64,000 nt of DNA from Vibrio sp. 10N.286.49.B1 (GTDB lineage: Bacteria; Pseudomonadota; Gammaproteobacteria; Enterobacterales; Vibrionaceae): assembly GCF_002873335.1 (NCBI RefSeq), contig NZ_MCUW01000001.1:62001-126000 (forward strand), written 5' to 3'. A program made the position numbers and the translations under genes. Each line of letters begins with the position of its first letter. Positions within the stretch are counted from its first letter, which is position 1. Of this stretch, positions 17,900 to 27,165 are shown in pieces. The notes beneath the pieces were generated by a model. That model was given only the letters and a program-made list of their open reading frames with translations, was not told the origin of the DNA and ran no database searches.

Positions 17900-18897
17900 A
17901 CGCTATTTCAAATAATAAATCTCTACTGCTTGATGTTAAAAACCTCAAGGTGCATTTCAGCATTGCGTCTAAATCTTCGTGGCCATGGTCAAAACCTGCC
18001 AACCTTAAGGCGGTTGATGGTATCGACGTTCACCTTTATGAAGGTGAAACCTTAGGGGTTGTTGGTGAGTCAGGCTGTGGAAAATCGACGTTTGCTCGCG
18101 CGATTATTGGCTTGGTTGAAGCAACGGAAGGCGAAGTCATGTGGTTAGGTCAAGACCTGACTAAGATGGAAGCGGTTCAGCGCCGTGAAACGCGCAAAGA
18201 GATTCAGATGATTTTCCAAGATCCCTTGGCATCATTGAATCCACGTATGAGCGTTGGTGATATCATCGCCGAGCCTCTACAAACATTTTATCCGCAACTA
18301 TCTAAGCAAGAAGTGAAGGATCAAGTGAAGGAAATGATGACGAAAGTAGGCTTGCTGCCTAACGTGATCAACCGTTATCCTCACGAATTCTCTGGCGGTC
18401 AGTGTCAACGTATCGGGATTGCTCGAGCCTTGATTCTGAAACCAAAAATGATCATCTGTGATGAGCCTGTTTCCGCGCTTGATGTGTCGATTCAAGCACA
18501 AGTGGTTAACCTACTTAAAGAGCTACAAATGGAATTGGGCTTGAGCCTAGTGTTCATTGCGCATGACCTGTCGGTAGTGAAACATATCTCTGACCGTGTT
18601 CTAGTGATGTATTTAGGTAACGCTGTTGAACTCGGTGAAGCCGATGCTTTGTTTGCTGATCCTAAGCACCCTTATACGCGCGCGTTAATGTCTGCAGTAC
18701 CGATCCCGGATCCAAGACTGGAGCGTTCTAAAACCATTCAAATGTTGGAAGGGGACTTGCCGTCGCCGATTAACCCACCATCTGGTTGTGTATTTAGGAC
18801 TCGTTGTCCTCAAGCAACAGAACAGTGCGCTCAACAAAAGCCGACCATTCAAGGTTCAGATGTGCACGCTGTGTCTTGCCTTAACGTTTCTGTTTAG
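17896..18897 (+). CDS. oppF: Oligopeptide ABC transporter ATP-binding protein OppF
   Basis: 333 residues. Walker A GESGCGKS, signature FSGGQCQRI, Walker B MIICDEPVSALD and H-loop IAHDLSVVK are intact. The C-terminal cysteines GCVFRTRCPQATEQC match those of OppD. The ATG overlaps the oppD stop (ATGA); an upstream in-frame start inside oppD is not needed. Last gene of the operon; its 3' UTR carries repeats, a predicted sRNA and the operon terminator. Confidence 0.96.
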   Translation: MNAISNNKSLLLDVKNLKVHFSIASKSSWPWSKPANLKAVDGIDVHLYEGETLGVVGESGCGKSTFARAIIGLVEATEGEVMWLGQDLTKMEAVQRRETRKEIQMIFQDPLASLNPRMSVGDIIAEPLQTFYPQLSKQEVKDQVKEMMTKVGLLPNVINRYPHEFSGGQCQRIGIARALILKPKMIICDEPVSALDVSIQAQVVNLLKELQMELGLSLVFIAHDLSVVKHISDRVLVMYLGNAVELGEADALFADPKHPYTRALMSAVPIPDPRLERSKTIQMLEGDLPSPINPPSGCVFRTRCPQATEQCAQQKPTIQGSDVHAVSCLNVSV

Positions 18898-18917
18898 TCA
18901 GCCCAATAACGCAGTGG

Positions 18918-18993
18918 CGGCGTTATGTCGCTTCTTCGTTATGAATTTCAGCGTTATGAATATTCTGCATTATGAGCATTCGGCGTTATGAAC
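18918..18993 (+). repeat. Five imperfect 15-16 bp repeats in the oppF 3' UTR
   Basis: The core CGTTATG (once CATTATG) starts at 18921, 18937, 18952, 18968 and 18983, spacing 16, 15, 16 and 15. Units resemble GCGTTATGAAtnttctg. The array sits between the oppF stop and the predicted sRNA. Confidence 0.75.
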
Positions 18994-19006
18994 AGCAAAG
19001 ATAATA

Positions 19007-19060
19007 ATTTCAGCCTGTGACAGGCCTAAGCGCGACATCAATTTGAGTCGCGCTTTTTTT
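19007..19060 (+). ncRNA. oppZ: OppZ-like sRNA processed from the opp 3' UTR
   Basis: The last ~53 nt of the opp transcript begin after an AU-rich stretch (GATAATAATTT), a plausible RNase E site. They contain TTCAGCCTGTGACAG (19009-19023), which is complementary to the oppB initiation region, and end in the operon terminator. In V. cholerae a sRNA called OppZ of similar size and position is released from the opp 3' UTR and represses oppBCDF. Position, size, terminator and target complementarity all match. The identity is inferred from context, not from sequence comparison. Confidence 0.68.
19029..19060 (+). terminator. Rho-independent terminator of the opp operon
   Basis: An 8-bp GC-rich stem AGCGCGAC / GTCGCGCT with a 10-nt loop, followed by a T run. 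Confidence 0.93.
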
Positions 19061-19162
19061 GTTCCTTCAGTTTATTCGAACATCTTCTTTTACCTACCCC
19101 ACTGAACCTTAGCGATCTCGTTTTCTATACTGGTTCCAAAGCAGAATAAAGAGAGTGTGGTA

Positions 19163-20107
19163 ATGGGTAAATTAGTTGATGGCGTATGGCATGACGTTTG
19201 GTACGACACAAAAACCAGTGGCGGCAAGTTTGTCCGTGAAGATGCAGGGTTTCGCCATTGGGTGAATAATGAGGCTGGAGCAAAGTTTCTGCCGGAATCG
19301 GGCCGTTACCACCTCTACGTTTCTCTCGCATGCCCTTGGGCGCACCGAACGTTGATTTTTCGTGCATTAAAGGGACTCGACCCCCATATTGACGTAACCA
19401 TAGTTTGCCCTGACATGCTCAGCCAAGGTTGGTCTTTTGGGCTTCCTGAACCTTTATTCGGCTTCTCAAATCTTCACGAAATTTATACACAAGCAAAATC
19501 AGATTATTCAGGTCGTGTTACTGTTCCTGTGCTTTGGGATAAAAAAACGCAGACGATTGTGAGTAACGAATCGTCTGAGATTATTCGCATGTTTAATTCT
19601 GAGTTCAATGATTTAACGGGTAATACGGACGACTACTATCCGGAGAAATTGCGCAAAAGCATTGATGATTGGAATGACTTTATCTATCCAGCGATTAATA
19701 ATGGGGTGTACCGCTGTGGGTTTGCCACGACGCAAGACGCTTATGAAGAGGCGTATACACAGTTATTCAATGCCTTAGATAAGGTTGATGAGCATCTATC
19801 CCAGCATCGCTACATAGCCGGAAGTCAGATAACAGAAGCAGACTGGCGCTTGTTTACGACCTTAGTGCGGTTTGATGCGGTTTATGTTGGTCACTTTAAA
19901 TGCAACAAAAAGCGCATTGCTGACTATGAGCATATTCAAGGCTATCTCAAAGAATTGTATCAGGTCGCTGGGGTGAAAGAGACAACCGATATGTATCATA
20001 TCAAGCGTCACTATTACTTTAGTCATGCTGGGATTAATCCAACGCAAATTGTGCCGATGGGGCCTGATTTAGATTTAGAATCGTTGCATGGCCGAGAAAG
20101 CATCTAG
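19163..20107 (+). CDS. Glutathionyl-hydroquinone reductase (GST family, YqjG/PcpF type)
   Basis: 314 residues with an N-terminal thioredoxin-fold domain and a C-terminal helical GST domain. The catalytic cysteine is Cys57 in SLACPWAHRTLIFRALKGL, the hallmark of glutathionyl-hydroquinone reductases, which remove glutathione from conjugated quinones. NESSEIIRMFNSEF is the glutathione-binding segment. ATG at 19163 is preferred over an upstream GTG at 19157 because GAGAG lies at a better distance. Convergent with pta. Confidence 0.92.
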   Translation: MGKLVDGVWHDVWYDTKTSGGKFVREDAGFRHWVNNEAGAKFLPESGRYHLYVSLACPWAHRTLIFRALKGLDPHIDVTIVCPDMLSQGWSFGLPEPLFGFSNLHEIYTQAKSDYSGRVTVPVLWDKKTQTIVSNESSEIIRMFNSEFNDLTGNTDDYYPEKLRKSIDDWNDFIYPAINNGVYRCGFATTQDAYEEAYTQLFNALDKVDEHLSQHRYIAGSQITEADWRLFTTLVRFDAVYVGHFKCNKKRIADYEHIQGYLKELYQVAGVKETTDMYHIKRHYYFSHAGINPTQIVPMGPDLDLESLHGRESI

Positions 20108-20143
20108 CGTTGTCGAATCAAGGTGATGAGCGATTTAAAGTCG

Positions 20144-20173
20144 TTAAGAATTAAGAATTAAGAATTAAGAATT
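20144..20173. repeat. Heptamer tandem repeat TTAAGAA x4
   Basis: Four exact copies of TTAAGAA (20144-20171) plus two bases of a fifth, 36 bp after the glutathionyl-hydroquinone reductase stop codon and 8 bp before a terminator. Confidence 0.92.
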
Positions 20174-20180
20174 CAAAAGC

Positions 20181-20212
20181 AAAAAGCGCCTTCGGTAACG
20201 AAGGCGCTTTTT
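20181..20212. terminator. Bidirectional terminator between the GST-family gene and pta
   Basis: A perfect 14-bp stem AAAAAGCGCCTTCG / CGAAGGCGCTTTTT with a GTAA loop. A and T tracts on both sides serve both convergent genes. Confidence 0.93.
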
Positions 20213-20266
20213 CATAGGACTAATGATTTGTTGCTTGCGTGAATGTTATCTCGCTAGCGACATTAA

Positions 20267-22411
20267 TTAGCCTTGCTCTTGGCTTGATTGAATCGCTGTT
20301 AGAGCGATAGTGTAAACAATGTCGTCTACTAGCGCGCCACGTGACAAGTCATTAACCGGTTTGCGCATGCCTTGCAGCATTGGACCGATTGATACAAGGT
20401 CAGCTGAACGTTGTACTGCTTTGTATGTCGTGTTACCTGTGTTTAGATCAGGGAATACGAATACGGTTGCTTTACCGGCAACTGGAGAGTTAGGCGCTTT
20501 AGAAGCGGCAACATTTTCCATGATAGCAGCATCGTACTGTAGCGGACCGTCAATGATAAGGTCAGGACGTTTCGCTTGAGCAAGTTTCGTGGCTTCACGT
20601 ACTTTATCAACATCTGCGCCTTTACCAGACTCACCAGTAGAGTATGAGATCATTGCAACGCGAGGCTCGATACCAAATGCAGTCGCAGAATCTGCAGACT
20701 GAATAGCAATCTCAGCAAGCTGTTCAGCCGTTGGATCTGGGTTGATCGCACAGTCACCGTAAACCAATACTTGATCAGGCAGAAGCATGAAGAAGATAGA
20801 GGATACGATAGACGCATCAGGCGCCGTTTTGATGATTTGGAACGGAGGGACGATAGTGTTAGCTGTCGTGTGTACCGCACCAGAAACTAGGCCGTCAACT
20901 TCATCATTTTCTAGCATCATTGTGCCAAGGAAAACTGAATCTTGAAGTTTTTCACGAGCCACAACTTCTGTCATGCCTTTCGCACCACGAAGCTCAACAA
21001 GACGAGCAACGTAGTTGTCACGTACCGCATCAGCATCGATGATCTGTACGCCAGCACCTAATTCAACACCTTGTTGCGCAGCAACGCGGCGAATCTCTTC
21101 AGGGTTACCAAGAAGCACACATTCAGCAATACCGCGCTCTGCACAGATAGCCGCCGCTTTAACGGTACGTGGCTCATCGCCTTCAGGAAGGACAATACGC
21201 TTGCCAGCTTTACGAGCGAACTCAGTTAGCTGGTAACGGAATGCTGGTGGGCTCAAACGACGAGACTTTTCAGTCCCTTCCGTCATTGATTCAATCCAGT
21301 TGCCATCAACATGGCCAGCAACGTGGTCATTGATGAACTCAATACGCTCTTTATCATCCGCAGGGACTTCAATGCTAAAGCTTTGCAGGTTCAGAGACGT
21401 TTGCCATGTGTTACCTTGTGCCTTGAAGATTGGCAGGCCAGTATCAAGTGCAGGCTTAATTAGGTCACGGATTTCAGTTGGAATGTCGTATCCGCCAGTT
21501 AGCAAGATAGCACCAATGTCAACGCCGTTCATTGAAGCAAGTGCAGCAGCAACGATAACGTCTGGACGATCCGCTGAAGTAACAAGCAATGAACCTGGCT
21601 TGAAGTGCTCAATCATGTTTGGCAGTGAACGTGCACAGAAGGTAATGCTTTTCACACGACGAGTGGCGATGTCGCCTTCGTTGATGATTTCAGCATTAAG
21701 GTGCTGCGCCATATCGATAGCACGCGTTGCAATAAGGTCGATGCTCCAAGGCACGCAACCTAGTACACGAATTGGACTAGTGTTGAAGATTTCCATCACT
21801 TTCAATTCGTTTTGTTTTGCAGTGTCTGCATCATCAAAGATTTCAGAAAGGTCAGGGCGAGTACGGCCTGCTTCATCCACGGGTGCGTTCAATTTGTTGA
21901 TGATAACGCCAGAGATGTTCTTATTCTTTGTACCACCAAAGTTTGAACAGGCAACTTCAATACGCTCTTTAAGCTGTACTGGGTTGTCTGTGCTTGGTGT
22001 TGCAACCATGACGATTTCTGCACCAAGTGTCGCTGCAATTTCCGCGTTCACTTGGTTAGCGAATGGGTGCTTACGAGTTGGAACCAAACCTTCGATTAAG
22101 GTCACATCTGCATCTTTATTGATTTGGTTGTAACGCTCTACGATCGTCTCTAGTAACTCATCCATGTTGTCGTTGCCGATTAGGCTTTCTGCGACAGACA
22201 TTTGAAGAGGAGAACCAATTTGCATATCGCTGTTCGCGGCAACGATAGTTGTGGTTAGATCAGGTTGATCACCACCACTACGAGGTTGAGCAATTGGTTT
22301 GTAGAAAGAAACTTTAACACCTTTACGCTCCATTGCGCGAAGGAGACCCATGCTAACGCTAGTTAGGCCGACGCCTGCGCTAGTAGGGATAAGCATAATA
22401 GTACGGGACAT
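20267..22411 (-). CDS. pta: Phosphate acetyltransferase
   Basis: 714 residues, the length of the long enteric type. An N-terminal P-loop-like domain ([18 protein letters not shown]) and a central DRTGG domain precede the C-terminal phosphotransacetylase domain. That domain starts near [26 protein letters not shown] and contains [15 protein letters not shown] and LQYDAA. It interconverts acetyl-CoA and acetyl phosphate. It follows ackA on the same strand with a 130-bp gap. Together they run acetate overflow and set acetyl phosphate levels. Confidence 0.97.
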   Translation of the reverse strand: MSRTIMLIPTSAGVGLTSVSMGLLRAMERKGVKVSFYKPIAQPRSGGDQPDLTTTIVAANSDMQIGSPLQMSVAESLIGNDNMDELLETIVERYNQINKDADVTLIEGLVPTRKHPFANQVNAEIAATLGAEIVMVATPSTDNPVQLKERIEVACSNFGGTKNKNISGVIINKLNAPVDEAGRTRPDLSEIFDDADTAKQNELKVMEIFNTSPIRVLGCVPWSIDLIATRAIDMAQHLNAEIINEGDIATRRVKSITFCARSLPNMIEHFKPGSLLVTSADRPDVIVAAALASMNGVDIGAILLTGGYDIPTEIRDLIKPALDTGLPIFKAQGNTWQTSLNLQSFSIEVPADDKERIEFINDHVAGHVDGNWIESMTEGTEKSRRLSPPAFRYQLTEFARKAGKRIVLPEGDEPRTVKAAAICAERGIAECVLLGNPEEIRRVAAQQGVELGAGVQIIDADAVRDNYVARLVELRGAKGMTEVVAREKLQDSVFLGTMMLENDEVDGLVSGAVHTTANTIVPPFQIIKTAPDASIVSSIFFMLLPDQVLVYGDCAINPDPTAEQLAEIAIQSADSATAFGIEPRVAMISYSTGESGKGADVDKVREATKLAQAKRPDLIIDGPLQYDAAIMENVAASKAPNSPVAGKATVFVFPDLNTGNTTYKAVQRSADLVSIGPMLQGMRKPVNDLSRGALVDDIVYTIALTAIQSSQEQG

Positions 22412-22541
22412 TCTTTGAGCACCTCTAACTATAATAAGGGGGAAAGAAGCTCAGTGCATTTGTGCACTTCGATTGGGGGCAAGCGAGAAAAACTGAGCTT
22501 AATAAAAAACTGGCCGACCATTAGGTCAGCCAGTTTGAATC

Positions 22542-23738
22542 TTAAAGACCTGCTAGACGCGCAGTGTCTTCGGCAATCACTAGCTCTTCGTTAGTCGAGA
22601 TAACCATTGCTGGGATACGGCTGTCAGCTGAAGTGATAGTACCTTCACCACCGAAGCGTGCTTTAAGGTTCGCATCGTTATCTACTTCGATACCGAATAC
22701 GCCTAGACGGTTAAGAACCATTTCACGGATTGGTGCAGAGTTCTCACCGATACCACCAGTAAAGATGATAGCGTCTAGACGGCCGTCTAGAGTTGCCGTG
22801 TAGCCAGCAACGTATTTTGCAAGGCGGTGACAGAACACGTCCATCGCACGAGTTGCTTCTTCTTTCTCGCCGTAGTTGTCTTCAACAAAACGACAGTCAG
22901 AAGTCACTTCCGTTAGACCTTGTAGGCCAGACTCTTTCGTTAGCATGTTGTTGATTTGCTCAACAGAGTAGCCTAGTGCGTCGTGTAGGTGGAAGATGAT
23001 CGCAGGATCGATGTCACCACAACGCGTACCCATCACAAGACCTTCAAGTGGAGTAAGACCCATTGAAGTATCTACAGACTCACCATTTTTGATAGCACAT
23101 ACAGATGCGCCGTTACCAAGGTGGCAGTTGATGATGTTTAGTTCGCTTGTTGGCTTGCCTAGTAGCTCAGCAGCTTCACGAGCGATAAATAGGTGAGAAG
23201 TACCGTGCATGCCGTAGCGACGGATGCCGTGCTCTTTGTACAAGTTGTACGGAAGGGCATATAGGTAAGACTCTTGAGGCATTGTTTGGTGGAATGCTGT
23301 GTCAAATACCGCTACGTTTTTAAGCTCAGGGAAGCTGTGCTTAGCCGCTTCGATGCCAATGATATGCGCAGGGTTGTGAAGAGGAGCAAACGTTGAAGCG
23401 CCTTCAATTCCTTTAAGAACATCATCAGTGATAAGTGCAGACGAAGTGAATTGCTCGCCACCGTGTACGATACGGTGACCGATAGCGCCTAGGTTAGCTT
23501 TAAGCTCAGGCTTAGAACCAAGAATAGTTTCTACCATGAACGCTAATGCTTCTTCGTGAGCAGCACCGTTACCTAGTTGTGCTTCGTGTTTGCCATCAAG
23601 TTTCCACTTGATACGTGCTTCAGGAAGGTGAAGACACTCAGCAAGGCCTGTTAGGTGTTCTTCACCATTGGTTGCGTCAACGATAGCGAACTTAAGAGAA
23701 GAACTGCCGCAGTTTAAAACTAAAACTAGCTTAGACAT
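22542..23738 (-). CDS. ackA: Acetate kinase
   Basis: 398 residues. The ASKHA signatures are intact: [13 protein letters not shown] at the N-terminus, HRIVHGG, MHGTSH and TGGIGENS. It makes ATP and acetate from ADP and acetyl phosphate. AGGTAACC-type sequence precedes the ATG. It is the promoter-proximal gene of an ackA-pta unit and divergent from yfbV, the standard enteric/vibrio arrangement. Confidence 0.97.
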   Translation of the reverse strand: MSKLVLVLNCGSSSLKFAIVDATNGEEHLTGLAECLHLPEARIKWKLDGKHEAQLGNGAAHEEALAFMVETILGSKPELKANLGAIGHRIVHGGEQFTSSALITDDVLKGIEGASTFAPLHNPAHIIGIEAAKHSFPELKNVAVFDTAFHQTMPQESYLYALPYNLYKEHGIRRYGMHGTSHLFIAREAAELLGKPTSELNIINCHLGNGASVCAIKNGESVDTSMGLTPLEGLVMGTRCGDIDPAIIFHLHDALGYSVEQINNMLTKESGLQGLTEVTSDCRFVEDNYGEKEEATRAMDVFCHRLAKYVAGYTATLDGRLDAIIFTGGIGENSAPIREMVLNRLGVFGIEVDNDANLKARFGGEGTITSADSRIPAMVISTNEELVIAEDTARLAGL

Positions 23739-24070
23739 TAAAGGTTACCTGTAATTTGTCTGATCGAAGATCAAGGGTATAAATATCTCAAGGCTGAGAT
23801 CGCACAAATTGTTACGATTCAGCCTTGATCAAAAATTCAACAATTGCCGTATAATCATAAGCGATTTTCTCAGAAAATCACCTTTGCGTCCTTGCGACGT
23901 TCATCTCTGGGTTGCCTTATCCGAAAATAAAGTCAACAATGAGATTGAGGTTACGCAGAGAATAACGATATTGCGTAATGATAACAAAATAAATTTGAAA
24001 GAATATTAACTTTCGTCAATATTTTGCGTTTTTATTTGAATGGTTAAACTTTTTTTTAGTGAGGTTGCCG
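23739..24070. other. Divergent ackA / yfbV regulatory region
   Basis: This 332-bp spacer holds a candidate yfbV promoter (TTGATC at 23825-23830, 19 bp, TATAAT at 23850-23855). Right behind it is a 17-bp perfect palindrome (23863-23879). The ackA promoter should lie on the other strand within the first 100 bp, but no clear boxes were fixed. Confidence 0.45.
23863..23879. promoter_or_regulatory. 17-bp perfect palindrome at the predicted yfbV transcription start
   Basis: GATTTTCT-C-AGAAAATC lies 8 bp after the TATAAT box, where a bound protein would block transcription. The regulator is unknown. Confidence 0.4.
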
Positions 24071-24523
24071 ATGAGTGAAAGACTAAGCTTAACTCAGAGT
24101 TTGAAAAATGGTCAGAAGTACATGGATACTTGGCCGATGAGAAAAGAGTTAACGCCTCTGTTTCCAGAACAGCGCATTATAAAGGCGACAAAGTTTGCTG
24201 TGAAAGTGATGCCTGCAGTGGCGGCTATTAGTGTGCTTACTCAGATGGTCTTCAACAACGCACAAGCGCTACCTCAAACAATTGTTATTGCATTGTTTGC
24301 GATCAGTCTACCGCTACAAGGCATGTGGTGGTTGGGAAACCGGTCAAACACCACATTACCTCCTGCACTGGCATCTTGGTACCGCGAGCTTCATCAAAAG
24401 GTGACGGAAACGGGTTATGCCTTAGAGCCACCGAAAGCAAAACCTCGCTACAAAGAATTGGCGGTTATGCTGAATAATGCTTTTCGACAGCTCGACCGCA
24501 GCTCGTTTGAGCGTTGGTTCTAA
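24071..24523 (+). CDS. yfbV: UPF0208 membrane protein YfbV
   Basis: 150 residues with two adjacent transmembrane segments (about residues 43-90). The N-terminal segment [17 protein letters not shown] and the C-terminal [10 protein letters not shown] are typical of YfbV. In E. coli YfbV insulates the Ter macrodomain of the chromosome from its neighbours. The start is ATG at 24071 with GTGAGG upstream. It is divergent from ackA, as in enterics. Confidence 0.93.
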   Translation: MSERLSLTQSLKNGQKYMDTWPMRKELTPLFPEQRIIKATKFAVKVMPAVAAISVLTQMVFNNAQALPQTIVIALFAISLPLQGMWWLGNRSNTTLPPALASWYRELHQKVTETGYALEPPKAKPRYKELAVMLNNAFRQLDRSSFERWF

Positions 24524-24543
24524 TATTAGTATTGAATTTTTAA

Positions 24544-24575
24544 AACAGCCTGCTGAGTAGCAGGCTGTTTTTTTA
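24544..24575 (+). terminator. Rho-independent terminator after yfbV
   Basis: A perfect 11-bp stem AACAGCCTGCT / AGCAGGCTGTT with a GAGT loop and a run of T. Confidence 0.93.
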
Positions 24576-24633
24576 TGATAAGAGTTATATCAGAGTGTCT
24601 TCATACATAAGTAAGATCTTCGCTTTTTGGTGA

Positions 24634-25737
24634 CTACTGTGGTTCGTATGCGCGGGAGACCTGGTAGATGTAACCGCTGTCGGTCGTAAACCAGACGACG
24701 CCTTTCGTATCAGAGGTAATGTCTCTTATCCTCTCATTGAACTCCTCGTAGTAACGCCTTTCTTCCAACACTTGTCCCGCTTGATTGATTTCGAGTAGGT
24801 TGATGTGAGTCAACTTCAAAGCACCAATTAATAGCTTACCTTCTAAGCGAGGAAAGTACTGATGTGGGTAAATATAAAGCGAACCTGGTGCGATTGATGG
24901 GATATAGACTTTTTTCGGTGCGGCGATCCCTTCTTTTTCTTGCGCTTCGCCAACATTTAACGGCCCCCAGTACTCTTTTCCGTGTGAAGTGACCGGCCAG
25001 CCGTAGTTATGACCTTTTACAATCAAATTGAGTTCGTCACCGCCTCTAGGGCCATGTTCGATTGCCCACAATTGTTGGGTCCTAGGGTGATAAGCAATAC
25101 CTTGGGGGTTGCGGTGCCCATAGCTGTAAATTTCTGGTAGGTAATTCCCATCCTCAATGAATGGATTATCGCTAGGGATTGTACCGTCAAGGTTTAGCCT
25201 TACGATGGTTCCTGCGTGGGTCTTGGTGTTTTGGCCGTTGTCCCTATCTCCCGCATCACCAATGGTCATAAACACTTTATTATCTTGAATAACGAGCCGA
25301 CTACCAAAATGACGACCTGTCGTTACTGCCGTGTTGCTGGTAAATAGGTCTTGCCAGTTGACCAGGGTTTTATTTTCAAGCGTGGCTTTTGCAAGCGTCG
25401 GTGCACCCCCATCATCGACGGGCTTCGCGTAAGTAAAAAAGAACTCATTATCATTTTTTGGGCTTTGTACTATGTCCATCAACCCGCCCTGTCCTTTGCT
25501 ATAAATTTCAGGCAGCCCAGCAATGGTTTCGGAATGGCCGGTTTTACTATTGAGTAGTAGCAATTCACCAGAACGAATCGAGACGAGAAAATGCGTATCA
25601 GAAAAGGTTTCGATTGCCCATGGTACGCCAGAAACTTGCGTGAGCTTTTTATGCTCACTGCTTTCAAATTCTTGAGCGTTAGCTGTTGAAGCTATACATC
25701 CTATAAGACCTATACGGATGAGAGATTTCATGTCCAT
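24634..25737 (-). CDS. PQQ-dependent aldose sugar dehydrogenase-like protein (YliI family)
   Basis: 367 residues. A signal peptide ends near residue 21 (TANA followed by QEFES), so it is periplasmic. The six-bladed glucose/sorbosone dehydrogenase fold is marked by GGLMDIVQSP, GDAGDRDNGQ, YSYGHRNPQG and EHGPRGGDELN, the last two holding PQQ and calcium ligands in this family. It would oxidise aldoses outside the inner membrane if PQQ is available; no PQQ biosynthesis gene is in the window. Single gene, convergent with yfbV. A second in-frame ATG two codons in could be the true start. Confidence 0.88.
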   Translation of the reverse strand: MDMKSLIRIGLIGCIASTANAQEFESSEHKKLTQVSGVPWAIETFSDTHFLVSIRSGELLLLNSKTGHSETIAGLPEIYSKGQGGLMDIVQSPKNDNEFFFTYAKPVDDGGAPTLAKATLENKTLVNWQDLFTSNTAVTTGRHFGSRLVIQDNKVFMTIGDAGDRDNGQNTKTHAGTIVRLNLDGTIPSDNPFIEDGNYLPEIYSYGHRNPQGIAYHPRTQQLWAIEHGPRGGDELNLIVKGHNYGWPVTSHGKEYWGPLNVGEAQEKEGIAAPKKVYIPSIAPGSLYIYPHQYFPRLEGKLLIGALKLTHINLLEINQAGQVLEERRYYEEFNERIRDITSDTKGVVWFTTDSGYIYQVSRAYEPQ

Positions 25738-26133
25738 TTTTATCCCTTTAAGACGACGTTATTTCAAATATAGTCGGGAATGCTGATTAGTAATAGATCG
25801 GGAAGTGGTCATCGTCGTTCATGTTGGCCATTGCTATTTGTTGTGCGCCCACTGCTATGGTTTCGTTATTGAAAAATAGACGGTGCATCCTGTATTGTAT
25901 TATGTACGGGCCGGAGGGAATGTTTTTTGTGAAATCGTCCTGCCCGCACGTTTGCAGCGCTAGATGTTAATAACTTCTTTCAATTTGGTGTGCTTACTGG
26001 TAGTAATATTGGTTAAGTGTGATTGATAAATCACATCGATAATAGATCGTAAAATAATAATTACACCTCAAATTCAATAATGGGGTGTCGTCACAGCAAA
26101 CACAAAAACGAGTTGCTGAATCAAGGAGTCAAG
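25738..26133. other. Divergent intergenic region upstream of the three-gene ABC importer
   Basis: This 396-bp spacer carries one clear palindrome (26018-26035). No terminator, small gene or recognisable riboswitch was seen. Confidence 0.45.
26018..26035. promoter_or_regulatory. 18-bp palindrome upstream of the ABC importer operon
   Basis: TGTGATTGATAAATCACA has perfect 7-bp arms around GATA, 98 bp before the first gene. The half-site spacing fits neither CRP (N6) nor FNR. Its 18-bp length matches TyrR- or ArgR-type boxes, though the bases fit those only partly. Confidence 0.45.
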
Positions 26134-27099
26134 ATGAAAGCAAGCAAGCTAATTACCACCGCGATTTTAACGGGGGCAGCATTGTTGTCTTCAGCCAGCA
26201 TTATGGCAAAAACGGCAAAAGTTGCCGTTTCACAAATCGTTGAACACCCAGCGTTGGATGCGACAAGACAAGGATTGGTTGATGGCCTTAAAGCCAACGG
26301 TTATGAAGAGGGTAAGAATTTAGAATTTGAGTATAAGACAGCGCAAGGTAATCCTGCGATTGCGGTTCAGATTGCTCGCCAATTTGTTGGTGAACGCCCA
26401 GATGTTCTCGTCGGAATTGCTACGCCGACCGCACAAGCGCTTGTTTCTGCCACGCGTGATATCCCAGTTGTTTTTACTGCCGTGACCGATCCGGTAGGCG
26501 CAAAGTTAGTTAAGCAACTCGAGCAGCCAGGACAAAATGTAACGGGCTTGTCAGATTTGTCTCCAGTTGACCAGCACGTTGCGCTTATTAAAGAAATTAT
26601 GCCAAGCGTGAAAACGATCGGTGTGGTTTATAATCCTGGCGAAGCTAATGCCGTGAGTTTGATGGAGCTGTTGAAAGAAAGCACCAAGAAACATGGTATC
26701 GAATTGGTTGAAGCAACAGCGCTTAGAACGGCGGATGTTCAAACTGCGACTCAGGCAATTGTTGGTAAGTCAGACATTATCTACGCGTTGATCGATAACA
26801 CTGTTGCCAGTGCAATTGAAGGTATGATTGTTTCAGCAAACCAAGCGAATACACCAGTGTTTGGTGCAGCAACGTCTTATGTTGAGCGTGGTGCAGTAGC
26901 AAGCCTTGGCTTTGATTACTACCAGATAGGCGTGCAAACGGCGGACTACGTTGCACAAATTTTAGATGGTAAAGATCCCGGTGAACTGGATGTTAAAGTC
27001 GCTAAAGGGTCGGATCTGGTTATTAATGCGACGGCCGCTAAAAAATTGGGTCTAACGATTCCTAAAACCGTCATGGATCGCGCGACCAGCGTTAAATAG
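26134..27099 (+). CDS. ABC transporter substrate-binding protein (TrpX-like, PF04392 type)
   Basis: 321 residues. A signal peptide ends near residue 25 (SIMA followed by KTAK). The type I periplasmic-binding fold is of the TrpX/YtrF-like family: VAVSQIVEHPALDATRQGL at the start, GIATPTAQAL, PVVFTAVTDPVGA and GVVYNPGEANAV. Some characterised relatives bind tryptophan or other aromatic amino acids, but the ligand here is not known. AAGGAG lies 5 nt before the ATG at 26134. It is the first of three genes. Confidence 0.88.
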   Translation: MKASKLITTAILTGAALLSSASIMAKTAKVAVSQIVEHPALDATRQGLVDGLKANGYEEGKNLEFEYKTAQGNPAIAVQIARQFVGERPDVLVGIATPTAQALVSATRDIPVVFTAVTDPVGAKLVKQLEQPGQNVTGLSDLSPVDQHVALIKEIMPSVKTIGVVYNPGEANAVSLMELLKESTKKHGIELVEATALRTADVQTATQAIVGKSDIIYALIDNTVASAIEGMIVSANQANTPVFGAATSYVERGAVASLGFDYYQIGVQTADYVAQILDGKDPGELDVKVAKGSDLVINATAAKKLGLTIPKTVMDRATSVK

Positions 27100-27115
27100 G
27101 TTTTGTTCCTATTCC

Positions 27116-27138
27116 GGACCGAGTGCTCTACTCGGTCC
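27116..27138 (+). other. Intercistronic hairpin after the substrate-binding protein gene
   Basis: A perfect 9-bp stem GGACCGAGT / ACTCGGTCC with a 5-nt loop and no T run. It probably protects the binding-protein message, raising its level above the membrane subunits. Confidence 0.7.
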
Positions 27139-27165
27139 TTATAAATAAGCAGAAAAGGAGTTGTT

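Noticed and set aside
21300..22133. A long plus-strand frame opposite pta
   Set aside because: It is antisense to a highly conserved gene, is Ser/Pro/Arg-rich like a mirror frame, and has no ribosome binding site.
26018..26035. Reading TGTGATTGATAAATCACA as a CRP site
   Set aside because: The TGTGA and TCACA halves are 8 bp apart; CRP needs 6. Kept only as an unassigned palindrome.
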